In this document: piece after piece, positions 36,214 through 46,746 of the stretch | Position numbering within the stretch: the first letter of the stretch is position 1 | Layout: the number at the start of each line of letters is the position of its first letter | Source of the DNA: CAYRVX01 sp964427875 | GTDB lineage: Bacteria > Planctomycetota > Phycisphaerae > SM23-33 | Direction of reading: 5' to 3' | Length of the DNA: 64,000 bases | NCBI GenBank assembly: GCA_964427875.1 | Contig: CAYRVX010000019.1 | Location: 11,867 to 75,866, forward strand | The notes under the pieces: generated by a model | Seen by the model: the letters and a program-made list of their open reading frames with translations, nothing else | Database searches by the model: none | What the model was told of the DNA's origin: nothing | Program-made: the position numbers and the translations under genes

Positions 36214-38322
36214 TCACTTCGGAAACACCACCAGCCGGGCGAGCTGCTTGTGCTGGAACTCGCACTTTCGCCCGGCGATGTCGTAAGGCACGCGCGCCTG
36301 GTCGTACTCGGCGCACACGACGACGGCGCCGCTGCGGAGGTAGTCGAGTATCCCCGCCGTGCGCTTGCGCGAGCCCTCTGCGGCGTAGGCGGTGTAGCCC
36401 ACCACGCGCGTGGCCTCCTTGCCGACCATCTCGCCGTGACGGTGGACGTCCGGGACGTATGACTCCCATGTCCGCCAGGCCTGCTCGCTGCCGCGGAACT
36501 CGAGTGTTTCCCCGGCCGGCACGGCGCCGAAGGGAACGCTCCGGCCGGGCCGGACCACGGCGTAGCCCCCCGAGATCGGCGCGTCGCCGAGGTTGTTGAC
36601 GGTAATCGTCCATTCGCGCTTCGATTTGTCGTATCGCACCGAGGCGCCGAACGGCATCTTCGCGAGGGGCGCTTCGGTCAGCAGGCACTGCATGGCCCAG
36701 ATGTTGATGGGCACGGAGTGCGGCAGGTTGCCGCCGTCGATGTGCTGCATGCAGTACAGGTTCCGCGAGCCGATCCGCCCGCTGTAGCGGTAGAGATGAT
36801 CGCCCTGCGTCGGGGCCATTCCCGACCACCACTGGCTGCGGTCCAGGCCGGTGAAGCCGTAATCGTCGCTGTGGGGAGCAAAGATGCCCGTGTACCGCGT
36901 GGCCCAGCCCGACGCGGCGCCCTCGACGCCGTCCAGCACGGAGACCACCCGCGCCTGGAGCACGCCGCCCCGGAGATACTCCACGCCGTAATAGGCCCCC
37001 AGCGAGAACAGCGCAATGCACGCCGAGGCCGTTATCCAGGTCAACGGGAGCCGTCCGAGCTTCTTCAGCACCAGGTAATCCACCGGGCCGATCAGAAGCG
37101 CCAGCGTTACCAGCACGAGCACGACCCAGCCGATGTGGATCGGGCGAAGCTCCTCAACGCTGTAGAGGTGCTCCAGCACGGCGTTGGAGGCACGCGCCGC
37201 GGGCGGGAGCCTGTAGCTCCAGTTGTCGCTCGAATCACCGGGGTTGTGTGTGAGGAGGAGCTTTCGCTCGCCGAGCAGCGGCTTGATCTGGAGCACCCAG
37301 AAACCGGCTTGGCTGCGGCTGCGCCGGTCGTCGATTGCCGAAGGGTCGAACGCGCAGACGCCCACCTTCCCGAAACCCGCCGGCCCCCAGGCCCGCAGCA
37401 CGTCGGAGCCCCTGCCGGCGTCCGTGTTCCACCCGCGTGCGGACTTGGCGGCCGCCAGCGACCAGCACGTGACCTTCTCCGACTTCCAGTTCCGGCACCC
37501 CCAGTCGCGCAGGTCCCGGGGATGGAGCTTCACCTCGGCCACCTGGCCGATCTGAAAGGGCAGGAGGCGTGCGAGCTCGTGGTCGGCCGGAAGAGGGTGC
37601 GCCCCCAGCACCAGCAGCAGGCGGCCGCCGTTGGTGACCCACTGCGCGATCGCCCGGCGCTGATGTCTCGAGAGCCGGGTCCACTCCAGATCGTACAGCA
37701 GCAGCAGATCCAGGGCGGCATAGCCCGTCCAGTCCGCCGGCAGCACCCGCTGGAACTTGTACTGCACGTAAACGTTGCCGCGCTCCCCGTGGGACTGGCA
37801 GGCGCTGGAGTCCTTCAGTTGCATCACCGCGAAGCCCTGCCGGCCGGACACGCCGATCAGGAGGTCCTTGTCGGCGATGGGCCGCAACATGCGCGAGCCC
37901 GGCGAACCGCTCCACAGCTCGTACTCCTTGCTCCAGAAGTAGCTGCTTTCGGTGCCGTGGATGGTCAGCGTGCAGGTGTCCGCGGCGAAGGCGAGTTTGG
38001 TCACCAGCGGGATTTCGCGAGGCCGGCCCGGCATGAGCACCTCGCGCCGGGAGATCTGGAGGTTGTTCAGATCGTTCTGCGAGGCGGTGATCTGCACGAT
38101 GCAGTCCAGGGGTTTCTTGAACGGCGTGGTGATGCCAACCAGCAGGGGCGTCCATTCCATCGGGCGATAGCACCCGCCCCAGCCGACGGTGAAATCGACG
38201 TTGATGGTCTTCTTCTCGCTGTCCTGCCCGACCGCGCCGGCCGCGAGGATCAGCACCAACGCGAGGCTCCAGACAGCGATTCGCATACCGGGGGCTCCAC
38301 TCGCCTTGCGGCGGCGTGTCAT
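36214..38322 (-). CDS. Large membrane-anchored extracytoplasmic protein of the MoxR/VWA operon
   Basis: 702 residues. A signal or anchor segment at about 12-33 (MRIAVWSLALVLILAAGAVG), a long extracytoplasmic part with a Rossmann/amidotransferase-like region (LDLLLLYDLEWTRLSRHQRR, WVTNGGRLLLVLGAHPLP), two membrane spans near 405-450 (IGWVVLVLVTLALLIGPVDY and ITASACIALFSLGAYYGVEY) and a C-terminal beta-rich domain. This order is known in planctomycetes beside MoxR/DUF58 genes; the biochemical role is unknown. Its ATG overlaps the TGA of the BatA-like gene. Confidence 0.7.
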   Translation of the reverse strand: MTRRRKASGAPGMRIAVWSLALVLILAAGAVGQDSEKKTINVDFTVGWGGCYRPMEWTPLLVGITTPFKKPLDCIVQITASQNDLNNLQISRREVLMPGRPREIPLVTKLAFAADTCTLTIHGTESSYFWSKEYELWSGSPGSRMLRPIADKDLLIGVSGRQGFAVMQLKDSSACQSHGERGNVYVQYKFQRVLPADWTGYAALDLLLLYDLEWTRLSRHQRRAIAQWVTNGGRLLLVLGAHPLPADHELARLLPFQIGQVAEVKLHPRDLRDWGCRNWKSEKVTCWSLAAAKSARGWNTDAGRGSDVLRAWGPAGFGKVGVCAFDPSAIDDRRSRSQAGFWVLQIKPLLGERKLLLTHNPGDSSDNWSYRLPPAARASNAVLEHLYSVEELRPIHIGWVVLVLVTLALLIGPVDYLVLKKLGRLPLTWITASACIALFSLGAYYGVEYLRGGVLQARVVSVLDGVEGAASGWATRYTGIFAPHSDDYGFTGLDRSQWWSGMAPTQGDHLYRYSGRIGSRNLYCMQHIDGGNLPHSVPINIWAMQCLLTEAPLAKMPFGASVRYDKSKREWTITVNNLGDAPISGGYAVVRPGRSVPFGAVPAGETLEFRGSEQAWRTWESYVPDVHRHGEMVGKEATRVVGYTAYAAEGSRKRTAGILDYLRSGAVVVCAEYDQARVPYDIAGRKCEFQHKQLARLVVFPK

Positions 38323-40283
38323 AAGCGCACCTTCGAGTTATACACAAACCACTCCACGCAGAGCAGCGCGAGGGCCGCCAGGGCCAGCCAGGGCCACAGC
38401 TCCTGGTTCGTCCTGCGCGGCTCGGCGGACTGGGCCTGGACCGCTCCGGTCGAAAGGAGGATCTCGTCCGTCGGGGCGATGCTGCTCTCGCGCTCGTCGA
38501 GGATATTGACCGCGTAGTATGCTGTCGGAGAGTCGGGGATCTCGAGGCGGTAGACGCCCACGCGGTCGGTTCGCGGGTATCGGAACGTCCCGGACCCGTC
38601 GGGGGTGAGGGTTTCGATCCGGCCGTCGGGGGCGGTTACCGTGGCGGCCTTCTGCCCGCCCGAGCGGATGGCGATCGCCTCGCCGACGCTCAAGTCGCTC
38701 CTTGGCCGCCCGCCCGCCTCCAGGCCCAGGAACGTGGTGGCGTTGTAGCAGAACATGACGAACCCCGGCTCGAAGGGCCAGTTCGTCTGCATCACGTCGA
38801 AGGCGACCAGCAGGAACGCGCTGCCTCGCCGGCGGACGAGCGCCATCGCGGGTGAGACGCCGAATTCGGCCAGCACGGCTGCGTCCCGCGGCAGCTCCAT
38901 CTGCACCGCGCGGGAGGCGTAGAGATTGTCCAGGCTGACGAACTGAAGCACGGGGTGGCGGCTTCGCCAGTCGACGGCGAGCTGCCGGGTCAGCGCCCCG
39001 GCCGTCTTGACGCCGATGTCCGCCGGCACCGCGCCGAAAATGAGGTACCGACCGCGGGGCAGTTTCTCGGGGGCGTGCCCGTCCAGGACGACCACGTCGT
39101 ACTGCGGCAGGGCACCCGAGTCGGCGGTGAGCGCGCCGAACTCATAGGGGGCGATGACCTTCAGACCGGCCAGCGGGCAGGCCTTCAGTGCCGAATGCAG
39201 CGCCGGGTTGCCCGACGTCACCAGCAGAACGTTGAGCTTCTTCGGCGGCGGGAGGATCGTCCAGGCCGCGTCGTCGGCGGCCAGCAGGTCCCCGCGAAGC
39301 TGCCGGACCGACACGATGCCCGCGCCGGAATGGCTCAGCACGAACGAGACGGACACCGCGCCGAGCGCTTGCGGCTGGTTCGCCGTCGCCGGCCGCGTCG
39401 GAGGGATCCGCACCTGCCGAACCGCGCGAACCGAACCGCTTACCGAAAGCTGCACGTCGCACGTGACCGCCTCGCGTGCGAAGTTGACGAGGCTGGCGAA
39501 CACGTGCACCTCGTCGGCCCGCTCGTACGAGCGGCGAGCCTGCATGGCGGTGACGGCGACGTTGTCCGACGATCCGCCCACCTTGTGGAAGACCAGCTCG
39601 TCCGCGCCGGTCGAGACCGCCGAGAGGTCCGCGATCAGGCCGTCGCTGAAGAGGTCCAGTTGGGCGGCCTCGGTGCCCGAGCGGTTGTTCTCGTCCACCC
39701 CCACCGACTGGGCAAATGCCTGGGCCACGGTGACGGCTTCGGCCAGCGAGGTCGCCCCGTCCGTCGGCTCGATGGCGTCCAACGCCTGGGCAAGCTGGAC
39801 CTTGTCCGACGTGAAGTTGCACATAACCTTCGCGTGGCGGTCGAAGGCGATGACCATCGCCTCGTCGCTTCCCTGCCCGAAGCCCAGCGGCGAGCCGGTC
39901 CCGAGAGAGTCGATCAGCGTCTTGGCCTGCTTCCTGGCCTCCTCCAGGCGCGGCTTGCCGTTCACGTCGTTGGCGCTCATGCTGGCCGACCGGTCGATGA
40001 GCAGCACGTATCGCCTGCCGGCCCCGGCCCGCAGGAAGAGGACCGGCCGGGCCAGGGCAAACAGCACCGCCGCAAGGGCGAGCAACTGGAGCAGGAGCAG
40101 GATGTTCCTGCGGAGGCGCTGGAAGGGGGCGTTGACCTGGAGGTCCTGCACGGCCCGCTTCCACAGGAGGGTGGAGCTGACGGGCACTTCCTGCCTCTTG
40201 AGCTTGAGGAAGTACAGCAGGACCAGCGTCGGCACAGCCGCCGCCGCGGCGATCGCTCCGGTCAGTGGCGCCATCCATTCCAT
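38319..40283 (-). CDS. BatA-like protein with von Willebrand factor A domain
   Basis: 654 residues. Residues 1-85 form the BatA N-terminal double-membrane-span module (AAAAAVPTLVLLYFLKLKR and LLLLQLLALAAVLFALARP). Residues about 92-270 form a VWA domain with the MIDAS motif DRSASMS (Asp97, Ser99, Ser101) and DGATSLAEAV. The rest is extracytoplasmic, with a late membrane segment (LWPWLALAALALLCVEWFV) near the C-terminus. VWA proteins next to MoxR ATPases are thought to bind metal-dependent partners and serve in complex assembly; partners are probably the neighbouring gene products. Confidence 0.82.
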   Translation of the reverse strand: MEWMAPLTGAIAAAAAVPTLVLLYFLKLKRQEVPVSSTLLWKRAVQDLQVNAPFQRLRRNILLLLQLLALAAVLFALARPVLFLRAGAGRRYVLLIDRSASMSANDVNGKPRLEEARKQAKTLIDSLGTGSPLGFGQGSDEAMVIAFDRHAKVMCNFTSDKVQLAQALDAIEPTDGATSLAEAVTVAQAFAQSVGVDENNRSGTEAAQLDLFSDGLIADLSAVSTGADELVFHKVGGSSDNVAVTAMQARRSYERADEVHVFASLVNFAREAVTCDVQLSVSGSVRAVRQVRIPPTRPATANQPQALGAVSVSFVLSHSGAGIVSVRQLRGDLLAADDAAWTILPPPKKLNVLLVTSGNPALHSALKACPLAGLKVIAPYEFGALTADSGALPQYDVVVLDGHAPEKLPRGRYLIFGAVPADIGVKTAGALTRQLAVDWRSRHPVLQFVSLDNLYASRAVQMELPRDAAVLAEFGVSPAMALVRRRGSAFLLVAFDVMQTNWPFEPGFVMFCYNATTFLGLEAGGRPRSDLSVGEAIAIRSGGQKAATVTAPDGRIETLTPDGSGTFRYPRTDRVGVYRLEIPDSPTAYYAVNILDERESSIAPTDEILLSTGAVQAQSAEPRRTNQELWPWLALAALALLCVEWFVYNSKVRL

Positions 40284-40391
40284 GGTCGCGTCAGCTTCTC
40301 GTGATCGTAATCGTTCTCGACAGTCGGTTGCTTCGCCGCGCCGCTCGGCGGCGCGGGGAACGCGCGGCCCAAGCCCCGCCGCTAAACGTCT

Positions 40392-41302
40392 CTATCGCAG
40401 GAGCCCTCTTCGCCTGAGGTAGTTCAGCATGAGCGGCTCGATCGGCTCGCCCGAGTTCGTCAGCGCGTACGTGGCGCCCCGGCGCCGGCAGAACGCCTTC
40501 AGCTCGTTGCAGTACGCCGCGAGGTTCTTCCGGTAATAGTCCAGCAGCGCCGAGGAGACCGTGATCTCCGCGTCGTCCAGGTCCTCAACGTCGATCAGCT
40601 TCAGATCGCCCGTGAACTCGGGGTTCAGCTCCTGCGGGCTGAGCATCTGAATCACGTACAGGTCGTAGTGCCGGCTGAGCAGGCGGCGAAGCGCGTCCTC
40701 GTAGCCTTCCTTGAAGAGGAAGTCGGACACTACGATCATCAGCCCGGTGCCGATGCGCCCGGCCGCGAGCTGGCGACAGGCCTTCTCGAAGTGGCTCGGC
40801 CCGTCGGGGTCGCTGTCGAGCAGGAACTCGGCCATTCGCTGGAGGTAGTTCCGCCCGCGCATGTTGGGCAGGTGGCCCACGAGCCCGTCGGCGAACGTCG
40901 CGAGCGTCACGCGGTTGTTGTTGACCAGCCCCACGTACGCCAGGGCCGCCCCGAGCCGCTTGACGGCCAGGGCCTTCGGGGGGGCGCCGGAGTCCGTCGA
41001 GGCGCTGACGTCCAGCACGATCTGCACGCTCAGGTCCTGCTCGACGAGGAAGATCTTCAGGAACAACTGGTCCAGCCGCCCGAAGATGTTCCAGTCGATG
41101 TGGCGGAGGTCGTCGCCCACCACGTACCGGCGGTGGTCGGCGAACTCGACCCCGGCCCCGCGCTTCTTGCTGCGACGCTCGCCCTGGAGCTTGCCCTGGA
41201 GCATCTTCCGGCTGAACAGGTCCAGCGCGTCCAGCCGGGCCATGAACTTGCTGTCCAGCAGGTCCGTCAGCCGGCGCGGCGAGGTTGTCCCGGGGAGCTG
41301 GC

Positions 41303-41306
<4 letters not shown>
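40392..41306 (-). CDS. DUF58 family protein
   Basis: 304 residues with the DUF58 hallmark GDDLRHIDWNIFGR (about 64-77) and a VWA-like second half, VLDVSASTDSG (98-108), then NNNRVTLATFADGLV and GTGLMIVVSDFLF. No membrane span is seen, so it is cytosolic, a likely client or partner of the MoxR ATPase. The start at 41306 overlaps the moxR TGA (ATGA). The frame continues open far upstream, but that part is GC-driven shadow of the moxR and VWA genes. Confidence 0.9.
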
Positions 41307-42346
<1,040 letters not shown>

Positions 42347-42409
42347 CTTGGCTGTCTCCTGGGCGGCGCCTCATAGACTGCGACGCGCGCAAACGCTGTT
42401 GTATTCGAC

Positions 42410-45400
42410 TTACTCTTCCTTGCGACGTTCCTTCGCGCGGCGCTTGGCATCCAGGAGCCGGCTGACGTGCGTTTCGGCCTCCTGGTCGGCCGGGGCCCCC
42501 GGGGCGGCGGGCTCCTTGGGCTGCGGGCGCGGTTTCTCGACGGGCCTGGTGACGTCCGTCTCCGGCAGCTTTGCCGTCGCGTCGGCGCCGGCCTCGAAGC
42601 GGCGCCTGGCGTGGGGGTCCTTGCGGCCTGCCAGGCGCTTCTGAACTCGCTGGCGCCGGGACTTCAGCGCGGCCAGCGTCGCGCTTTGCAGTTCGGCCTT
42701 GCGACGCTTCAGAACTGCCGCGACGCGCCTGGCGATCGCCTTCACGTCGACGGCGATCCGGCGGACCGCCACGTCGAGCAGGAACAGCACCACCCAGGCG
42801 ATGAACAGCGGGCTGGTCAGCGGCATCGACGCCCGCGGGGGCGTCAGCCCGGCGTGGCTGAACAGATCGGCCTTCTCCGGGCCGGGCGGCAGGACCCGCC
42901 CGCCGGTGGTCCCGGCCAGTTGGTGCAGCAGGGCCGCGTTGTCCGTCAGGTCCTCGAATTCCGGCGCGAAGGGCACGTTCACCACGGTCTGGACCATGGC
43001 GAACTTCTCGCCGGCGCCCGGCTTGCGGTATCGCAGGTTCACGAGGTAGCTGCCGCCGGCCTCGGTCTGGAAGTTCGCGCGATACTGCCCCGGGCCGATC
43101 TGCCGAAGGTCCAGCGGCGAGGTCGTCTTCGCGTCCGGCGCGATGACCTGCCCGGTCAGGTTGGCGAACTGGATGAACTTTCCGTCCGGCTGAGCCGCCT
43201 CGACCGTCAGCGTCACGTCGCGCCCCTGCACGTCGGCGAACGCCTCGCAGTCGGTGGCCTGCGGGCTCTTGGCCACCCACCGGACCGTCTGCTCCCACAG
43301 CCGATTGAACCCGCTCCACAGAAGCCACTTTGAGGCCCATCGGCTGTCCGTGCTGCTGGTGAACGACGCCACCCGCCCGAGGCCCGCCTGCGTCGTCGCC
43401 AGGATCGGCTCGCCGTCGGTGGTGGCCAGCAGGATCTCGTTCAGGCCGCGCTTCGGGCCGGTCAGCACGCGACCGTCCAGTCCCGGCACACTTCGCAGGC
43501 CGCGGAGGACCTCGCTCATCCCTCCGACAATTCGTGGCACGAAGGGATCCTCGATGATCAGCGACCGGCGGACGACCTGCGCCTCCTTGATGAAGATCTG
43601 CGGCAGCTTGGCGGGGTCCTTGACGTTGTAGAACCGCCCGCCGGTGTTGGCGGCGATCCACTGAAGGCTCGCGACCTGCTGCGGCGAATGGGGGAAGACG
43701 GCCACGCCGCTGGCGGTGATCCGCTCCTTGCGGAGGTTGGTGATCTGCTGCGGGGTGGGTCTCGTCGGGTCGCCGTCGGAGATGATGATGATGTGTCTCT
43801 GGCCGGCGCGGGCGTTCTTGAGGGCCTGGTAGGCGGCCTCGACCGGCGGGCCGAAGTTCGGCATGTCGCCCATCACCATCTGGTTGATCGCCGCGATGCA
43901 GTCCTTCTTGTCGCCGGCCTTCTGGAGCGGGTAGACCCAGTTCCTCATGCCGGCGTTCCAACTGAAGTCGATCACGCCGACCAGATCGTGCCGGCTGAGG
44001 GCCCTCACCGCCGCGATGGCCACTCTCTTGCCCCAGAAGTTGCCTCGCGGCATCTCGCAGGCGTGCATGATCAGCACGAGCGCGCCCTTGGGCATCTGTT
44101 TCTTCTGGGGCGGGTCCATGTCGACGGGCAGGATCTTCTCGACGGGCGAGCCGATCCAGCCGCCGGCGCCGTAGAAGTCCGGTCCGCCCACGGTGAGAAG
44201 GCCGCCGCCGAGATCGGTGACGTAGCGGCGGATCATCTCCTGCTGGGCGACGGAAAACTGGTGATTGGGCGTGTTGACCAGGACGACTGCGTCGGCGTCG
44301 AGCAGCCCGGTCAGCCTCGCGGGGAACTCGCCCGCCGGAAGGGGACGAACGTCCATCTTCGCCTCTCTCAGCGCGTTGGCAAGCGCGGCCGCCTCGCGGG
44401 GGTCGGCGGAGACGACGAGCACGTGGCCCTTCCCGGACACGAGCGTCACGGCCGAGGCCTGGTTGTTCTCCGCCAGCGTGTCGGCGCCCTCGCCCGCCGG
44501 GACGAACGTCGCCTCGAACTCGTGCACGCCCTGGGTGCCCATCGGCAGGGAGATCGTATGCATGTTCGTGCCGGCTTTCAGGCGGATCGGCGCGGTTACG
44601 CCGTCGCTGTCCGGGTCGAGGTCCACCGGCCGGGTCTGTCGGCCCCCCTGGTTGAGCATCAGCAGCAGGCGGCCGGACGCCTCGTGCGTGCTGGTCAGAA
44701 TGAATCGCAGGGGGATGGTCTGTCCGCTTCGCGCCCGACCGGGCGCGACCACTCGGCGGAAGACGACCTCCCTCCTGTAACTGTAGGGCAGGGGAAGCAC
44801 GTCGACGGGGATGCGGTTGGCGGCGGCGACCCGGGCAACGGCCCTCAGGTCTCCCGCCGTCTCGTTGCCGTCGCTGATCAGGACGATCCGCACGGACGTG
44901 TCCGGCGGGGCGATTGCCAGGGCCATCTGCACCCCCGCGGCCAGGCGGCTCTGGTCGCCCGTGAGGTGCACCGTCCGCTTCGGCACGTCCACCGCCGTGC
45001 TCGGCAGGCGCGTGATGTCGGCCATCTCCGCCACGTCGATCACCGCCAACTGATCGCCCGCCGGCTTGCCCGCCAGCGCCCGCGTAAGGTACTCGTTGAC
45101 CGTGAGGAACGGTGCGCTGTTGGCATCGGCGCTCCCTTCCCAGTACTCCGGCGGGATGGACTGGCTGCGGTCGATGACCGCCAGGAGCGTGAGCTTGTCG
45201 TGGGTGCGGGTGACGGTCGGCCGGCCGAGCACAGCCGCCAAGACGAGCACGACCGCGACCCGCAGGGCGACCGCCATGACGCGGCGGACGCCGCCCAGGG
45301 CCTGAAGGCTCCGCCGGGCCAGGTAGACGATCGGCAGGGCGATGAGGGCGGTCACCAGCCACCACGGCTGACCGAAATGAAAGCCATACGTCGCGATCAT
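42410..45400 (-). CDS. Giant membrane protein with VWA and glutamine-amidotransferase-like domains
   Basis: 996 residues from ATG 45400 (an ATG at 45433 adds 11). Two membrane spans lie at the start (PWWLVTALIALPIVYLA and VMAVALRVAVVLVLAAVLG) and one near residue 830 (SPLFIAWVVLFLLDVAV). Between them are a first VWA-like domain (LLAVIDRSQSI, then VRIVLISDGNETAGDL), a class I amidotransferase-like fold without a catalytic cysteine (VLVNTPNHQFS, YVTDLGGGLLTVGGPDFYGA) and a second VWA-like domain with HIIIISDGDPT. The tail is a highly basic, Pro-rich cytoplasmic segment. It heads the operon ending with the ABC exporter. Confidence 0.82.
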   Translation of the reverse strand: MIATYGFHFGQPWWLVTALIALPIVYLARRSLQALGGVRRVMAVALRVAVVLVLAAVLGRPTVTRTHDKLTLLAVIDRSQSIPPEYWEGSADANSAPFLTVNEYLTRALAGKPAGDQLAVIDVAEMADITRLPSTAVDVPKRTVHLTGDQSRLAAGVQMALAIAPPDTSVRIVLISDGNETAGDLRAVARVAAANRIPVDVLPLPYSYRREVVFRRVVAPGRARSGQTIPLRFILTSTHEASGRLLLMLNQGGRQTRPVDLDPDSDGVTAPIRLKAGTNMHTISLPMGTQGVHEFEATFVPAGEGADTLAENNQASAVTLVSGKGHVLVVSADPREAAALANALREAKMDVRPLPAGEFPARLTGLLDADAVVLVNTPNHQFSVAQQEMIRRYVTDLGGGLLTVGGPDFYGAGGWIGSPVEKILPVDMDPPQKKQMPKGALVLIMHACEMPRGNFWGKRVAIAAVRALSRHDLVGVIDFSWNAGMRNWVYPLQKAGDKKDCIAAINQMVMGDMPNFGPPVEAAYQALKNARAGQRHIIIISDGDPTRPTPQQITNLRKERITASGVAVFPHSPQQVASLQWIAANTGGRFYNVKDPAKLPQIFIKEAQVVRRSLIIEDPFVPRIVGGMSEVLRGLRSVPGLDGRVLTGPKRGLNEILLATTDGEPILATTQAGLGRVASFTSSTDSRWASKWLLWSGFNRLWEQTVRWVAKSPQATDCEAFADVQGRDVTLTVEAAQPDGKFIQFANLTGQVIAPDAKTTSPLDLRQIGPGQYRANFQTEAGGSYLVNLRYRKPGAGEKFAMVQTVVNVPFAPEFEDLTDNAALLHQLAGTTGGRVLPPGPEKADLFSHAGLTPPRASMPLTSPLFIAWVVLFLLDVAVRRIAVDVKAIARRVAAVLKRRKAELQSATLAALKSRRQRVQKRLAGRKDPHARRRFEAGADATAKLPETDVTRPVEKPRPQPKEPAAPGAPADQEAETHVSRLLDAKRRAKERRKEE

Positions 45401-45433
45401 AGGACCAATCTTACCCTTTACGACGTACCGCAT

Positions 45434-45734
45434 GCACCTTTGTTCAGGGCATTCCCGCGGTTTTGAGGGGCGCGCGGCCCCGGAGCCGGCCGGGCCATGA
45501 GCGAATCCACGCGCGGAGTCCAGAGGGCCCCTGAATCCACAGGACCCGGAAAAGGACCAGCAGCACGGTCATCGATCGATCCTCGTCTGCACGGGAGCCT
45601 CAAAGACGTAGTCGCCCCCGGGCGGCGAGTATTGCCGGCTTTCTACAGGGCTCCCCCGGAACACTACCTTGCTTGCCAATCACGTCCGACGTTTGCGAAG
45701 CTTCTTGACTTCCCGCAGCACGCGAACGGGGCAG
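45434..45734. other. Noncoding gap, nothing recognised
   Basis: I see no credible gene, RNA or clear promoter in these 301 bases between the giant VWA gene and the toxin-antitoxin region. Short frames here lack conserved features. Confidence 0.4.
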
Positions 45735-45917
45735 TCATGTGTTGTGGCGCCGTATCTTCTCCACTTCTTTCTGCATGGCCCTCAGGGCGGAGAGACGTTC
45801 CTGGGGTGTCTGCTTCTGCCAGTATTCCAGATCCCATTGCTCTGCCTCTTCGTGGCTGTGCGCGATATGCGCCACGATCCGCTTCCGCCGCTGTCTGGAG
45901 CGTTCCCTCATGCCCAT
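45735..45917 (-). CDS. Small protein resembling toxin-antitoxin-associated families
   Basis: 60 residues with a basic N-terminus and the segment HSHEEAEQWDLEYWQKQTPQ followed by ERLSALRAMQKEVEKIR. The pattern EEAE.WD...W...TP.ERL.A is seen in small proteins encoded beside nucleotidyltransferase-type toxins. The usual partner is absent here. After the stop the +1 frame continues with a basic stretch (DCPVRVLREVKKLRKRRT), so a frameshift may have shortened the protein. The start is not decided; no good ribosome site is visible. Confidence 0.5.
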   Translation of the reverse strand: MGMRERSRQRRKRIVAHIAHSHEEAEQWDLEYWQKQTPQERLSALRAMQKEVEKIRRHNT

Positions 45918-46021
45918 GACTGGGGCCTCCGGGCTTCTGCCGTGAGACCCACGAAGCGTGGGTCATCCCTGCTCATTCCCCATCTCCTGGCGGTGAGGAG
46001 GCGAAGCATGGTCAGCAACGC

Positions 46022-46207
46022 CTATCTCCGCACCTGTGTCGCTCGAATTCGCTGGCGCACCTTCCGCTCCCAATCGGACTCCGTGGACTTCAGGAACTCG
46101 GCGAACGAAGCGAACTCATCCCTTCGGGCCTCGTACTCCGCGAGCACCTCAGCCTGGATACGATTCTTCATTTCGACGCAGTCGAATGTCTTAGACTTCC
46201 TCGCCAT
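46022..46207 (-). CDS. Putative antitoxin of the PIN toxin
   Basis: 61 residues: MARKSKTFDCVEMKNRIQAE, then VLAEYEARRDEFASFAEFLK. The KTFDCVEMK start is typical of small proteins paired with PIN toxins in cyanobacteria and planctomycetes. Its start overlaps the end of the PIN gene by 17 bases, so translation is coupled. It is encoded after the toxin, the reverse of the common vapBC order. No DNA-binding motif is evident. Confidence 0.6.
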   Translation of the reverse strand: MARKSKTFDCVEMKNRIQAEVLAEYEARRDEFASFAEFLKSTESDWERKVRQRIRATQVRR

Positions 46208-46658
46208 GGGTCAGCTCCATCGGGCTGCGAATGTCGATCTGCCTATAGCCGTTCAGCAGGTTGACAGCGTTGTACTTGTGAATGCGGTCGTAATTGACGA
46301 TGTGCTTGAAGTTCCAGCTTAAGACAAGGTCCGCACCTGCCACGGTCGCTGCGGCGACGTGTATGGCGTCGCCACGGGAGCCAGATCCCACAACACCTGC
46401 TGCAATGTAAGCATCCGCAAGGGACTCAACATCACTGTCGATGTCAACGAACTCCAGCTCTTCGGGCCCGAGAGCTGTCAGGATCTCACGAACTGGCTGT
46501 GGCGCAAGACGGATCTCGCGGATCAGCGCTCGGGACACCACCACAAGATAGTCTCCCCGTTGGGCGCGCTCGAAAAAGCGCCGGCTTGACGCGGCGAATT
46601 CATCGTCTTGTGTCCCACCGAACACAGACGTGTCCACATAGACCCGAACGGCGCGCAT
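46191..46658 (-). CDS. PIN-domain ribonuclease (VapC-like toxin)
   Basis: 155 residues. The PIN acidic residues are recognisable: Asp in VYVDTSVFGG (about 9), Glu in SRALIREIRLAP (about 48), Asp in GDAIHVAAATVAGADLVLSW (about 97 and 110). PIN toxins cleave RNA and are held by a cognate antitoxin, here probably the overlapping small gene. GGGAG lies six bases before the ATG at 46658. Confidence 0.82.
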   Translation of the reverse strand: MRAVRVYVDTSVFGGTQDDEFAASSRRFFERAQRGDYLVVVSRALIREIRLAPQPVREILTALGPEELEFVDIDSDVESLADAYIAAGVVGSGSRGDAIHVAAATVAGADLVLSWNFKHIVNYDRIHKYNAVNLLNGYRQIDIRSPMELTHGEEV

Positions 46659-46690
46659 CTCACATCTCCCGGCTGACCAGCAATACGGGC

Positions 46691-46699
46691 ATTATACCA
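46691..46699 (-). promoter_or_regulatory. Extended -10 promoter of the PIN toxin module
   Basis: The minus strand reads TGGTATAAT, a perfect -10 with the TGn extension, 30-40 bases ahead of the PIN gene. The -35 region is weak, as expected for extended -10 promoters. Confidence 0.5.
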
Positions 46700-46746
46700 C
46701 ACAAACGTCATTGAGTGCACGCATGGGAACGGCCGCATTGGATCGA

